From the NCBI GenBank assembly GCA_030734395.1, contig JAUZTG010000029.1, positions 1,612,001 to 1,676,000 on the forward strand: a stretch of DNA of 64,000 nucleotides. The letters run 5' to 3'. Below the pieces are notes generated by a model, which was given only the letters and a program-made list of their open reading frames with translations, did no database searches and was not told the origin of the DNA. How positions within the stretch are numbered: position 1 is the stretch's first letter; each line of letters starts with the position of its first letter. The translations under genes were made by a program, and so were the position numbers. Of this stretch, positions 21,342 through 31,603 are shown one piece after another. The DNA comes from Sarocladium kiliense. Taxonomy: Eukaryota; Ascomycota; Sordariomycetes; Hypocreales; Sarocladiaceae.

Positions 21342-24141
21342 TCATCCCAGCCACATGCCAGACCGCGCCGGATCAGACACGTCTAAGCTATTCCCCTCCG
21401 GCCCTGCGGGGAACCCATACCCAAACATCGACGAGAACTCATCCACCGTCTGCGGAAAAGATGCAAAGCTCCAGTCCATGGGTGCGGGTGCGTTCCCCTG
21501 CGACTCAAGTCCATGAACTCCAGAACTAGGTGCAACTGCCGAAAACGGGTTCATTGGCGGCGGCATCGGGCCCAGTGTGGTCGACGATGGCGAAGGGTCT
21601 CCATCGTCCATGGATCCTGCTGTAAGGGAGTCTTTCTTCCACATCATTTCCCACTGTTTGAAGCGAGAGTAGTTGGATTCCGTTGAATTTGTAGGGGTAG
21701 TCTCGGTCGCATCTAGGCGAGCAATGGCACGTTCGAATACCTCGATCAGAGAGGCCTCGGAACGTGCTGACTCGCCGCCCGTCGACATGAGCTTGATCAT
21801 TGAGACACCCTCCCGAAGAGCTTGACGAAGCCGCGGCGTCCTCTCTTGCAGGCATTGGGTAATTATGATCAGCAAGGCGGAGCGACAAGAACTGAATTCG
21901 GTATAAGAGGCGCGTGCGAGCCCGATGGTGTCGCGTAATGCCTTACAGACATCAATCACGTCGAGTGCAGCCTCCACGCAGTCCTTGACCAGCTTATCTC
22001 TCGAGTCGCTCCTTCTAGACGCTGAGTGATTCTGAGATCCTGATCGCCTACGTTGCGAACTGCGCTTACTTGGTGATGGCTGTGATGCCGCGTCTGCAGG
22101 TGAGCTCGACGTAGAAGCGGCGCTTCGATTCGGCATGCCGAGAAAGATGAAGGGTCGACCGGTGAACATGCGTACAAGGTTGTACTCTAATCGTAGATGC
22201 ATGTCGGAACGCTTCGTCAGAGGTGATGGCTCAAGGCTTTTGCGACAGATTGACTCAGGGAGACCATCCCACCACTGATGGAGCGACGCGTCAAGCTCGA
22301 CAAGGCGGTTCAGAGGATCGGTAGTGCCACCTTTACCATGGCTCTTCAGCACAGCTCTGTTTCTATGGTCAGTGTTTTATGCTCAGCTCTGACATAATAC
22401 GCTCCATATACTGACATCTCTTGAGAGATTTTGCCCAAGATCTGATGTAGTTGCACTGTAGCCAGCATGGACGGTATATGCGTCGCGGCGTGGGATGGCA
22501 AGATATCAGGCCGGTCAACAGGCAGTTCAGCGTCCGTATACTGGCTCTCGAACGAGATAGGGCGTCCATGAAATGTGCCAACACGTCTGCAAAAAAAAAT
22601 GAGAGTAGTCAGCGCCCATGCTTGCCACTGCAGCCCTGGCAGATGTTACGAACCTTTGCGTCGTGTACGCGGTCCACCAGACGCGATTTCTTGTTTCGCG
22701 AACAACTGGATCCAGACCTTCCCCTGGGTATTTCCTGTGCATTCCATTCTGAATGGCTAAGGTAACTGCAAGATTCAAGTAGACGTACGACAAACCAGAG
22801 GCATCCAGTGGAAGCGTGTAGATGCCAAGGAGCAGACAAGCCTGTACACACTCCAGGGAAGATATGGTGATGACATCTGGCACCAACTTACATGCCTGCT
22901 GGTAAAAGCTGACACCAATTGCATCTTCGGAGAAACTCCCACCAAGATCATTCTCCTGACTGCCCCGCGCAGCTGAGTCAAGATAGGCGTACTGTGTCCC
23001 AATGGCGAAGACGATAAATAGTATACAAACGGTGCCAACGTCCCGTGTTGTCAAAGCACTAGTGCTGCTATACGCGAGGTCCAGCTTCTCCAGAAGCCAA
23101 CCCCGGTCGACGTAGTAGTAATTAGTCTCAGCATGTGTGAAGAACGCATGAACCAGAAAGTCTGCCACGAAACGCGGAGGCAGCGAGTTTAGCGCAGCAA
23201 AGGCATTTGATCTTGACTGAAGTTCCTCCGGTCGGTAGTACTCTTTGAACTGTAAGCCATTTGGATTATCCTAAGAATCATGCGTCAGCTGGGTCGGGAA
23301 CCTCAAATAGGACAGATGCGCTTTTGACGTACGTTGGCGCAATGTTCAAGCCATTGTTTTATGCGCATGGAGAAGTTCCAGTGAGAGAACTCGCCAGAAT
23401 AATCTTCCAACCTTCTATCAGCATGTAAAGCCAGATGAAAGAAATCACAAAGAGCGATTCAGGGTTATCTTACGTGTGATGTTGTTTCCAACGGGCTGCA
23501 CGGTGAACTTCTCCTCGTCTGCATCAAGGTACTCTGAGCTCTGGGAAGCGGTGGGCGCTGGACGAGGCCGCGGAGGATCCTTGTCTACGGTCCCAGCCAT
23601 ATCCCGTAAGTTTTCCAGGTCCAGGCTGACATCGCCGGCATAATGCTGAAGCAACCTTTCGAGATGCTCAATTCTCTCAGAAGAATCTGGGTCTCGTCGA
23701 GATGTTGCCGGGCTGGAGCAAGGAGTCAGTCTCGGCGATACTCCAAGCCTTCAATGCAACCACAGATTGACATTTTGAGGAAGCCTTACCGACTGCTGGC
23801 TGACTCTAGTGGTAGTGTCGCGGTCACCCGGCTCGCACTTTGGAACTCGCATTGCCTCCTCAGCCGCATGCATCGCCGGCAGGGTATGCCGCCATCACAC
23901 TTCTCTTTGAGTCTGCGGCAAGCATTGCAACTATATGAGGCAAGGTCAGCCGTTCTGATTGTAGACCCGGGATCGACAGGGCTTCCGCAAGATGAGCATC
24001 ATGGACTGGGTTCTGGGACACAACTCACGCTCTCGCAGCACGCTTACGCTCTCTCTCAGCAACACGGCGCTGGGCAGGACGTGCAGGCTGCTGCTGTGAC
24101 GGCGTATGATCTGGTGCCGATTGAGGCGGTAGCTGATCCAT
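21342..24141 (-). CDS. Zn2Cys6 transcription factor, candidate AmdR/IntA-like regulator of the GABA/lactam cluster
   Basis: I assemble seven exons: 24141-24029, 23930-23790, 23712-23474, 23403-23333, 23270-22654, 22586-22416 and 22362-21342. All junctions are GT/AG and in phase, giving 790 residues. A basic stretch leads into the binuclear cluster with Cys39, 42, 49, 55, 58 and 65 (CNACRRLKEKC start), followed by a predicted coiled-coil linker (ERIEHLERLL). The motif HYSGEFSHWNFSMRIKQW precedes a fungal-specific middle-homology domain (FLVHAFFTHAETNYYYVDRG; RNRVWWTAYTTQRRVGTFHG). The C-terminus is Ser/Pro/Gly-rich and acidic, as in activation domains. In Aspergillus nidulans AmdR/IntA controls gatA, lamA and lamB, so position next to those genes suggests the same role here; orthology is inference. 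The acceptor of exon 4 was chosen to keep frame and could differ. Confidence 0.85.
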
Positions 24142-24804
24142 GTCTCAGCTACTGAGCGGCCGTGACTCGCGGCCTGTTGGCCGGAGAGCACGGTGAAGCC
24201 GGAGGGCGGCAAGCGGGATCGGAGGGACGTGCGTCTTTGCAGCGCAGGCCCGCGGCGGAGCAGGATGTTTAGGGGTAGCAAAACAACTACGTCAGCTCTT
24301 CTCGGCGTTGGAAATCGGAGCGTCTCTGCCGAAATCGCCCTGCAGCACAGCCAATGCGACGCGGTCGAGGTTGATGGCGGATGAGTTTGAAGGTTTGTTC
24401 TAGGCCGTTGGGGAATGTGGGGTCGCTAATTGAGGGTGACGGGCGGTGGAGGAGAGCACCAACACACTGGCCGCCTCCTTTCCTAGGTGGACTATTGTTG
24501 GAGGCATTTAGCCAGGGTTTTGCAGAGGTTGCTGGAATCATTATGTCTCATTCATTGTGAGATTCTCGCTATGTACTTAAAAACAGCGCTTGTTTTGATG
24601 CCCTCACCGGGCAACTTCTCGTTCATCTTCCTAGACCGGGCTTGTGTTAAGCCGTAGAACACGCAAGGATGGCCCAGCCTGAGAGACCAACATATCTTGT
24701 GCCTGGGTATAATTTTCGTTTGCCTCTCTTTTTATATCTTTCTCTCCGTCCTTTCCGTCTAGCCTTGGGTGATGAATACTTCCGTTGGTCATTCATCAAC
24801 TTCT
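24142..24804. other. intergenic: promoter of the Zn2Cys6 gene, downstream of gatA
   Basis: Both flanking genes run leftward, so this holds the gatA 3' end and the regulator's promoter. Two CCGGT motifs (minus strand; 24606-24610 and 24635-24639) match the motif clustered upstream of gatA and lamB. No coding signal is seen. Confidence 0.55.
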
Positions 24805-26404
24805 TCACAGGCTGCTGATGACCTTGTCCATGGCTGAGATCAGGATGGGCACTGCAAGATTCCAGTCAGCTAAGTTCTTTTAGTGCCTGTTTTCATGGAT
24901 CAAATACATACCGTGAGCCTCGTCGAAGATCAGCATAGGTCGCAGGCGCACAGTCTGCACACCACAGGTGCCCACATTGACGCCCAGGCGCTTCATTGCG
25001 CCGACAAACTCCGCGGCCTTCTTGTTGTCGAAAGCGATGTAAGTTCTGTCGCAAGTTAGCTCTTGCTCTCTATTTGTCTTCAAGTCCTCATGTGCGACCA
25101 TATGGTACAGGACGTGGGAACGGTGCAAACTTACCCTTGGCCCTTGCCTCGGAGGTTCTGGATCTGCCCAGGGTACTTCTCGGCAAGCTTGCTGATCTCG
25201 GAGTACAGAATGTCACCCACACGGGCGGTCTGCTCAACCAGGTTCTTGTCCAGGATCTCCTTGATCACGGCCTTGCTCATCATGACACGGGCCGGGTCGC
25301 CGATCCAGGTGTTGAACTGACGGTAGGCCTTATCCGGAACCAGCATGCTGTCTCCAAACAGGTAGCCAGCAGTCTGGGCCTTCTTGGAGAAGGTGACGAT
25401 ATCGGGCGGGCTAGTCAGGTTCCAGTGCTGGTGACCCCAGAACTTGCCGGTCGCACCGAAGCCGGTCTGAACCTCATCAACGATCATAACGACGTTGTGC
25501 TTCTTGGTCAGATCGCGAAGACCCTGGAAGAAAGCAGCGGAGGCGTGATTGTCGCCACCCTCGGACTGGATAGGCTCAACGATCAGAGCGGCGACGGGGC
25601 AGTGCCATGAGGTGATCAGACGCTCAACCTCAGCGAGGCATCGCTGCTCCTCGGCCTCGTTCTCCTTTGCGTTCTCCTCGAGAGGATACTTAAGGGCAGG
25701 GAAGGGAGCCTGAGGCCAGTTGAAAGAGGGGATATCCAACTTGTGCACAGCCTTGGATCGCGTAGTCGACAGGGAGCCGAAACCACGGCCATGGAAGGAG
25801 TTGGCAAAGCTCAGAACAGCAAGCTCGGGGGATCCGGGCTTGGAGTTCTCAATGCAGGATGAAATCTCATGGGCAGTCCAGTCAACACCCTCGCCACGCT
25901 CCTTGCGGCGGTAGAGCATGAAGGCGGCCTTGAAGGCCAGCTCGTTGGCCTCGGATCCTGACTGAGCTGTGAAGACCTTGTCGAGGCCCTTGGGGGCGAT
26001 GCGCAGGAGACCATCCTTAAGAACATCGTGCCAGGTCTTGGAGGGGAAGTTGCCGATTGCGGGACGGTTGACGAGGGCAGAGACCATCTCAGGTGACTTG
26101 GCGGCCTCAATGAGGGCTTGGTTGTTGTAGCCTACTGGGATTGAGGCGATTTGTGAGTACACATCAAGGAAGCGGTTACCGTCGACATCGACGATGCTTG
26201 AAAAGCTAGTCAGTGATCCGCATAGCACAGAGTCTCTCATACACAATGGCTGGCAACCTACTAGTTTCCCTCGCTCTTCTCATAGTCGACGACAAAGTGG
26301 ATGGCACGAGAGTCGAACACAGCATCAAGCTCCTGGGCGGCGGCCTTGGACTTGGGCCCAGGGATCTCGGTCACGACCGAGGGCTCATAAGTAGCGGACG
26401 GCAT
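24805..26404 (-). CDS. gatA: 4-aminobutyrate (GABA) aminotransferase
   Basis: Four exons (26404-26262, 26196-25135, 25045-24912, 24851-24805) give 461 residues, with every junction GT/AG and in phase. The enzyme is a class III PLP aminotransferase that converts GABA and 2-oxoglutarate to succinic semialdehyde and glutamate. Visible hallmarks are the cofactor loop GSEANE, the SFHGRGFGSLSTT segment, the IVDEVQTGFGATG stretch with the PLP-pyridine Asp, and the Schiff-base Lys in TFSKKAQTAG. The C-terminus VRLRPMLIFDEAH leads into a 15-residue last exon. Length and motifs fit fungal GatA/UGA1. It is divergent from the succinate-semialdehyde dehydrogenase gene, with which it shares an 896 bp promoter. 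No mitochondrial presequence is evident. Confidence 0.95.
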
Positions 26405-27300
26405 TGTTAATGTGATGATATGCGACCAGGCGGAAACTGATCGATGTCGTGTGTAGAAGGAATGACAGGCTTGGAGTCTGGATGAGAGGGAAGCGTCAAG
26501 ATGGAGTGTGCGGGGAGATCAAGATTGAGGCGGGGATGGATTGAAGTGATAAGGCGGCGTCGCAGGTTATAAGAGGGACAACACAGGTCGACTTGGGGTG
26601 GCTTAAAGTATGAAATTCCGCGACTCAAGCCGTGGCAGCAACCCGTGATGGGGCGAGATTCTCGAACTGTCTCCGAGGCCGGGCGCCCAGCCGGTCCAGA
26701 TCCGAATGCACGAGACCAGCAGGCCATGCGGCGGCTTGCGTTATCTCCCATCCAATGCTGAGATCTCAACAAGCAATACCAATGTCATAGATCCACCCGC
26801 TTGAACCCATTTCTTCGTTCTTCTTGGGAACCGGGCGCTCTAGCTTGCAGAGGGCAGAGGGCAGAGAGCCAAAAATCCGGGGCCGGTGCCCAGCCGGTCT
26901 CCACTTGGCCGAAGTCACAATCACGTTGCCGGTTCCCGACCGGGATCTCTCACCAGATCGCAGCAACCCGGTGGAATATGTAGTCCGGTTGTTCGGCGTG
27001 ATTCTAGAACAACTTGTCAGGAATCTACGGGTTTGTTAGCAAAAAAACGCTCACATCGAGATGGTGTAAGTGGCTGCGGGACCCTATCTCGGCGCTTGTC
27101 CGGAGAACGACCCTGGGAGAAGGCCCGGCGACGAGGTCAACTGCTGCTCTTATCGGTTTTAAACGTTTCGCCTGACTTGCTTGATAAGTGACGCAAATAT
27201 CTCAACGTGTCTCCCTCCTTTCTAAGTGATACCATATTCCCAAGCCTCAACATTGCATCGGCAAAATAGTAGGCATCCGAGACATCCAGTCCTTGTAAAA
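26405..27300. promoter_or_regulatory. bidirectional promoter of gatA and the semialdehyde dehydrogenase
   Basis: No coding signal is seen. Between 26691 and 26989 the 5-mer CCGGT occurs eight times counting both strands (plus at 26691, 26883, 26894, 26929, 26968 and 26985; minus at 26830 and 26939). The 12-mer GCCCAGCCGGTC occurs exactly twice, at 26685-26696 and 26888-26899. CGG-containing elements are typical targets of Zn2Cys6 proteins, so these are candidate operator sites; binding itself is inferred. Confidence 0.6.
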
Positions 27301-28981
27301 ATGGCTCCGGTAAGCCTTGCCAATATTTGCGAATCGCAACTGCGGAAGTCCTTTCGGTTAACATGAAGTTGTTTTTTTAGCAGCTCCTTGATGCAAGTCT
27401 CTTGAAGACGCAGTGCTACGTCAATGGCAAATGGGTAGACGCCAGTTCAAAGAAGACATTTGTCGTGGACAGTACGTCTCACATCCCAACCAGAAGCCAG
27501 TTTCTTCCCCAAAAAGTGCTGGGTTGCTGACTTGTGCAATTCTCAGATCCATCGACATTGGCTGAAGTTGGCCGGTGTCCTGAGTTTGACCAGCATGACA
27601 CCGAGGAGGCCATCCAGACTGCTCAATCCGCCTTCACATCCTTCCGCAAGACACCAGCTCGTGAGAGGTCTCGTCTTCTACGTCGCTGGTACGATCTTAT
27701 GCTCGAGAACCTCGAGGATCTAGCTCTTATTATCACCCTGGAGAACGGCAAGCCACTCGCCGACGCCAGGACGGAGGTCAAGTATGCTGCCAGCTTCTTT
27801 GAGTGGTTCTCAGAAGAGGCACCGCGTATCTATGGCGACACCATCCAGGCTAGCAACCCGGGCTGTCGTCTTATAACAGTCAAGGAGCCTGTCGGAGTGT
27901 GCAGCCTCATCGCGCCTTGGAACTTCCCCGCTGCCATGATCACACGCAAGGCTGGTCCGGCTTTAGCTGCCGGCTGCTCTGTTGTAGTCAAGGCACCTGG
28001 TGAGGCTCCTTTGACTGCGCTCGCCATCGCAGAACTAGCACATCGTGCCGGTATTCCAGCTGGTGTCTTCAACGTCATCACCGCGCTGGACAACACCGTC
28101 GAGGTTGGAAAGGTCTTGACGACAAGCCCAATCGTGAAGAAGGTGTCCTTTACGGGATCAACCGGCGTCGGCAAGATCCTCATGAGCCAGGCCTCAAGCA
28201 CGATCAAGAAGCTCTCGTTCGAGCTAGGAGGCAACGCACCGTTCATCGTCTTCGAGGATGCTGACCTTGATGTTGCCGTGCGCGGCCTGATTGCTTGCAA
28301 GTTCCGCATCTCCGGCCAGACCTGCGTGTGCGCAAACCGCATCTTCGTGCACGCAAGCATTTACGACGCCTTTGTCCAGAAGGTCCTCGAAGTTGTCAAG
28401 ACGTTCCGGATTGGCGACGGTCTCGATAGCGAGACCACCCACGGTCCTCTCATCCACGATCGTGCGATCGCCAAGGTTCACGAACACGTCCAAGATGCCG
28501 TTTCAAAGGGCGCGCGCGTGATCCACGGCGGAGAGAGACTGACAGATCTTGGGTCAAGATTCTTCGGCATCACGCTACTGGCCGATATGAAGCCTGGGAT
28601 GAAGATCTGCACCGAGGAGACATTTGGCCCGGTTGCTGCTTTCTTCCCTTTCGAGACGGAAGAGGAAGTGATCAGAGCCGCTAATGATACTGAAGTTGGG
28701 CTGGCAGGGTACTTCTTCACCAAAGACAACAAGCGGTGCTGGCGCGTTGCTGAAGCCCTGGACGTGGGCATGGTGGGAGTTAACGTTGGTGAGTTTGCCT
28801 CAATCATGTTGCATCATGTTTTTGGGGTCATGAGACTAATGCATTCTTTCCAGGTGCGATCAGCGATCCAGCGGCACCTTTTGGTGGCGTCAAGCAGAGC
28901 GGATTCGGACGCGAGGGCAGCAAATACGGTATTGATGAATATCTGATCACGAAGATGATCATGACAGGCATCGATACCTAG
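27301..28981 (+). CDS. succinate-semialdehyde dehydrogenase-type aldehyde dehydrogenase
   Basis: Exons 27301-27309, 27381-27471, 27547-28788 and 28854-28981 give 489 residues. The first exon encodes only Met-Ala-Pro and is split off by a GTAAGC...TTTAG intron. The protein is an NAD(P)-dependent aldehyde dehydrogenase with the PWNFPAAM and GSTGVGKI cofactor segments, general-base Glu259 in SFELGGNAP, nucleophile Cys293 in SGQTCVCANR and the C-terminal GVKQSGFGREGSKYG. These segments are typical of the GabD/UGA2 branch. It would oxidise succinic semialdehyde, the GatA product, to succinate. The divergent arrangement with gatA supports that substrate over a general aldehyde. No targeting peptide is seen, so a cytosolic location is likely. 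Confidence 0.9.
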
Positions 28982-30040
28982 TGAGAGAGAAATGATATAC
29001 CCGCCCAGCGTTACCTATACCCGAGCCCCGTACTTGCAGCTTCAATCGTAGTTGGGACCAATTCAGATTACGAGTAGGGTTGCTAATGTAGTATTGTAAT
29101 CACTGTTCTTCCAATCTTCCACTGGGTCTGAAATGCCAGCCGGCAATACAGGGTAGTTGAGTGAGTCCTCGGCAGTACCTGGGAAGGTAATGCAATGCTG
29201 CTGGAGCGGGCGGCAACCTCTGGCAGGACCATGGCCGCCGAAGGTCCATGTGACAATCCCATAATTGCAAATCATCTAGCTGTGCCTCCGCCGGGTTCGA
29301 GAAGCATTCGGAACGTCACCGGATGACCAGCAATGCTCAGAGAGCGACCGGGCCGGTTCACAAAGAGTCTTACCCGGTCCATGTGCCGGTCCCACTTTTT
29401 CGTTTTGCCCGCGCAATCCCTGTAGCCACTCCAACGGCGGTACTAGCGCCTGTCTCCAGAGAATGTAAAGCAGCTCTCAGTCTACGAACACTTGCCAACC
29501 ATAGCCCAAGCCTAGGAGATGAGGACAATAGCTTCGGGTGGTTGATTGTCGATAGTAAGACCATCAGAACGTCACATGAGACCTTCTGATGATATATGCA
29601 TGCTCTCTCTATTATCCTCGTAGTAGGCAATACTGAGTCGACAATCAAGGCCCTTCGATGGAGCCACAGATATCCCTTATCAGTCAAGGAGAAGCTTCAT
29701 GTGTCCACTGATCCCATAAAGTCAAAAGCGCGTATCATGTATCAAGATAGCAGCTAGCAGCCAATCCACCGATGTTACTCAAGAGGCAGCAATGCTGACC
29801 TGGGTGATCATCGTCCGCGGGTTGGAGAATAGCCCAATTGGGAAGCAATTTGGGGTACGCCCAACCGCAACCCCATCCTATTGCCTAATTCGGCAGTGCT
29901 TCCCAATGAGGCTAATCACACCTCGCATCTCCAATGACACCCCGGAATAACGAAGGATCGAGAAGTTTGAGAAGCCGATGGACGGACGACCTTTCCAAGA
30001 GCCGACTTCTCGCAACTTACTTTAACCCGACTTATCTTTG
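28982..30040. other. intergenic: dehydrogenase 3' end and lamB promoter
   Basis: No gene is supported in this 1.06 kb. The notable content is the CCGGT cluster at 29318-29390, listed separately. Short open frames on both strands lack motifs. Confidence 0.55.
29318..29390. promoter_or_regulatory. dense CCGGT motif cluster upstream of lamB
   Basis: Five CCGGT motifs lie within 73 bp: plus strand at 29353, 29374 and 29386, minus strand at 29318 and 29347. The same 5-mer is clustered in the gatA/dehydrogenase promoter. It is absent by eye from the regions just upstream of the MFS gene and lamA. It is probably a binding region for a cluster regulator; that is inference. Confidence 0.55.
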
Positions 30041-30963
30041 ATGGCTTATCTCGCAGCCACATTGAGGTGCCTGAGTCGGCAGAGCAGAAGATTGCCAGTC
30101 CAATATCGCACCATTGCCACCATGGCTCCAGGACTCGCGCGCAAGTATGAGATCAATGCCGATATGGGAGAAGGTTTCGGCCGGTGGAAGATGGTAAGTC
30201 TTCAAAGCTCGCAATGGCTGAGTTTAAAAAGAAATGTAGCTAACATCAGCAGGGTCCCGACGAAGAGTTGATGCCCTTCCTCGACGCCGCAAACATTGCA
30301 TGCGGCTTCCACGCCGGTGATCCTTCCATCATGCTCAAAACCATCCGACTCTGCAAAGCCCACGGCGTAAAGGCCGGCGCACATCCCGGCCTGCAAGACC
30401 TCTTCGGATTCGGAAGGAGAAAAATGGAAATCGACCCAAAAGACCTCTACGCCATGGTGTTATACCAGGTCGGCGCTCTCAAAGCCATGCTGGACGCCGA
30501 AGGTGTCGAGCTATCTCACATCAAGCCACATGGCGAATTATACTTCTACATGCAAAGAGACAAGACCATCATGAGAACGGTTCTGGAAGCATGCTCTATT
30601 TTCAAGGTTCCTGTCTATGCATGTCAAAATCCCGAGCAGCAAGCGATGTGTGACGAGTTGGGCGTACCGTTTCAAGGAGAGGTCTACGTCGACGTCAACT
30701 ATTCGCCAGAAGGGACTATTGTGCCGGTAAAGCCGGGGCAGAAGATCACACCAGACATGTGCTATGAGAGAGCAAATTCTGCTGCGATGCACGATACAGG
30801 GAAGGACATCAATGGCATGGAGTTCAAGTATGGGTTTGGGGGCAAGCCTTTCAGCGTTTGCTTACATTCTGATTTGCCAACTGTGTTGGAAAACGCAAAG
30901 GTCGTACGGAAAGCAGTGGATGAGGCAAACCGGGCAAAGTTTCATGCAGAAGCACACCTATAG
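30041..30963 (+). CDS. lamB: LamB/YcsF family lactam utilisation protein (5-oxoprolinase subunit A-like)
   Basis: Exons 30041-30193 and 30253-30963 give 287 residues. The family signature is clear: NADMGEGFGRW near the start, ANIACGFHAGDP, KAGAHPGLQDLFGFGRR, HIKPHGELY and the C-terminal CLHSDLPTV. Bacterial PxpA works with KipI/KipA-type subunits in ATP-dependent opening of 5-oxoproline, and Aspergillus lamB is needed with lamA for 2-pyrrolidinone use. The first ATG adds a basic, Arg-rich, acid-free N-terminus of 27 residues that resembles a mitochondrial presequence. A second ATG at 30122 has a much stronger start context (GCCACCATGG) and would give a 260-residue protein of the usual family length. 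Confidence 0.92.
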
Positions 30964-31603
30964 ACTCCTAGATTCCTGGAAGAAGTCAACAAACTTTTTC
31001 TTAACCTGTATCTTTAATTCCTGTCTATGATCATGATCCCCTTTCTGGAAACGTAATTGAGCAACACCCCCATTGAGGTTTGGATTTACAAGCTTGCCAA
31101 TGGTCATCGCTTCCTGAAGCCCACCGCCGGGAATTGCGAATCAACAACTCCCAATTTCTGGTCTTGGTCCTACGAAATTGACTCTCCGATCATCATCCGA
31201 TTGAAAGACTCATGGTCCAATCACCGAGAGTTCTAGTCAGAGCGATAAGACAGTCTGGGCCCCCTGGTCTGAAGTCGGACGAGGTCCACCATGTGGTGGC
31301 CGCGCTAGATGAATGCGGGGAGGATTGGGGTAGATATGTGACAACCTAAAGTTGTTACTATCGAACTGAGCTGATAAGGCGAATTGGGCAGAGCTGACTC
31401 AAATCGTTGTATCTTAGATATAGAGGTCGACGCGACTACTAAACGACAAGGGCATCTCGCAGTGATGATCTTCATGCAACTCATGTAGAGCATGTCCACC
31501 GCTGATTCACTCTTTTGATCTGTGACCTACTACACAATACTCTTGGTTTCTGCTCGAGGACCTGATCTTATTATTCCGCTCTGGCGCTTACAAGCTATAC
31601 ACC
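30964..31603. other. intergenic: lamB 3' end and MFS promoter
   Basis: No coding signal or repeat is seen. It lacks the CCGGT motif found upstream of gatA and lamB. Confidence 0.5.

Noticed and set aside
23643..24155. Plus-strand 170-codon frame
   Set aside because: Antisense to the Zn2Cys6 exons, which carry a perfect six-cysteine cluster on the minus strand.
24996..25610. Plus-strand 204-codon frame
   Set aside because: Antisense to the gatA catalytic core.
27830..28360. Minus-strand 176-codon frame
   Set aside because: Antisense to the dehydrogenase exon 3.
29280..29330. Possible tRNA T-arm (GGTTCGAG-like)
   Set aside because: No flanking stem pairing or cloverleaf can be drawn around it.
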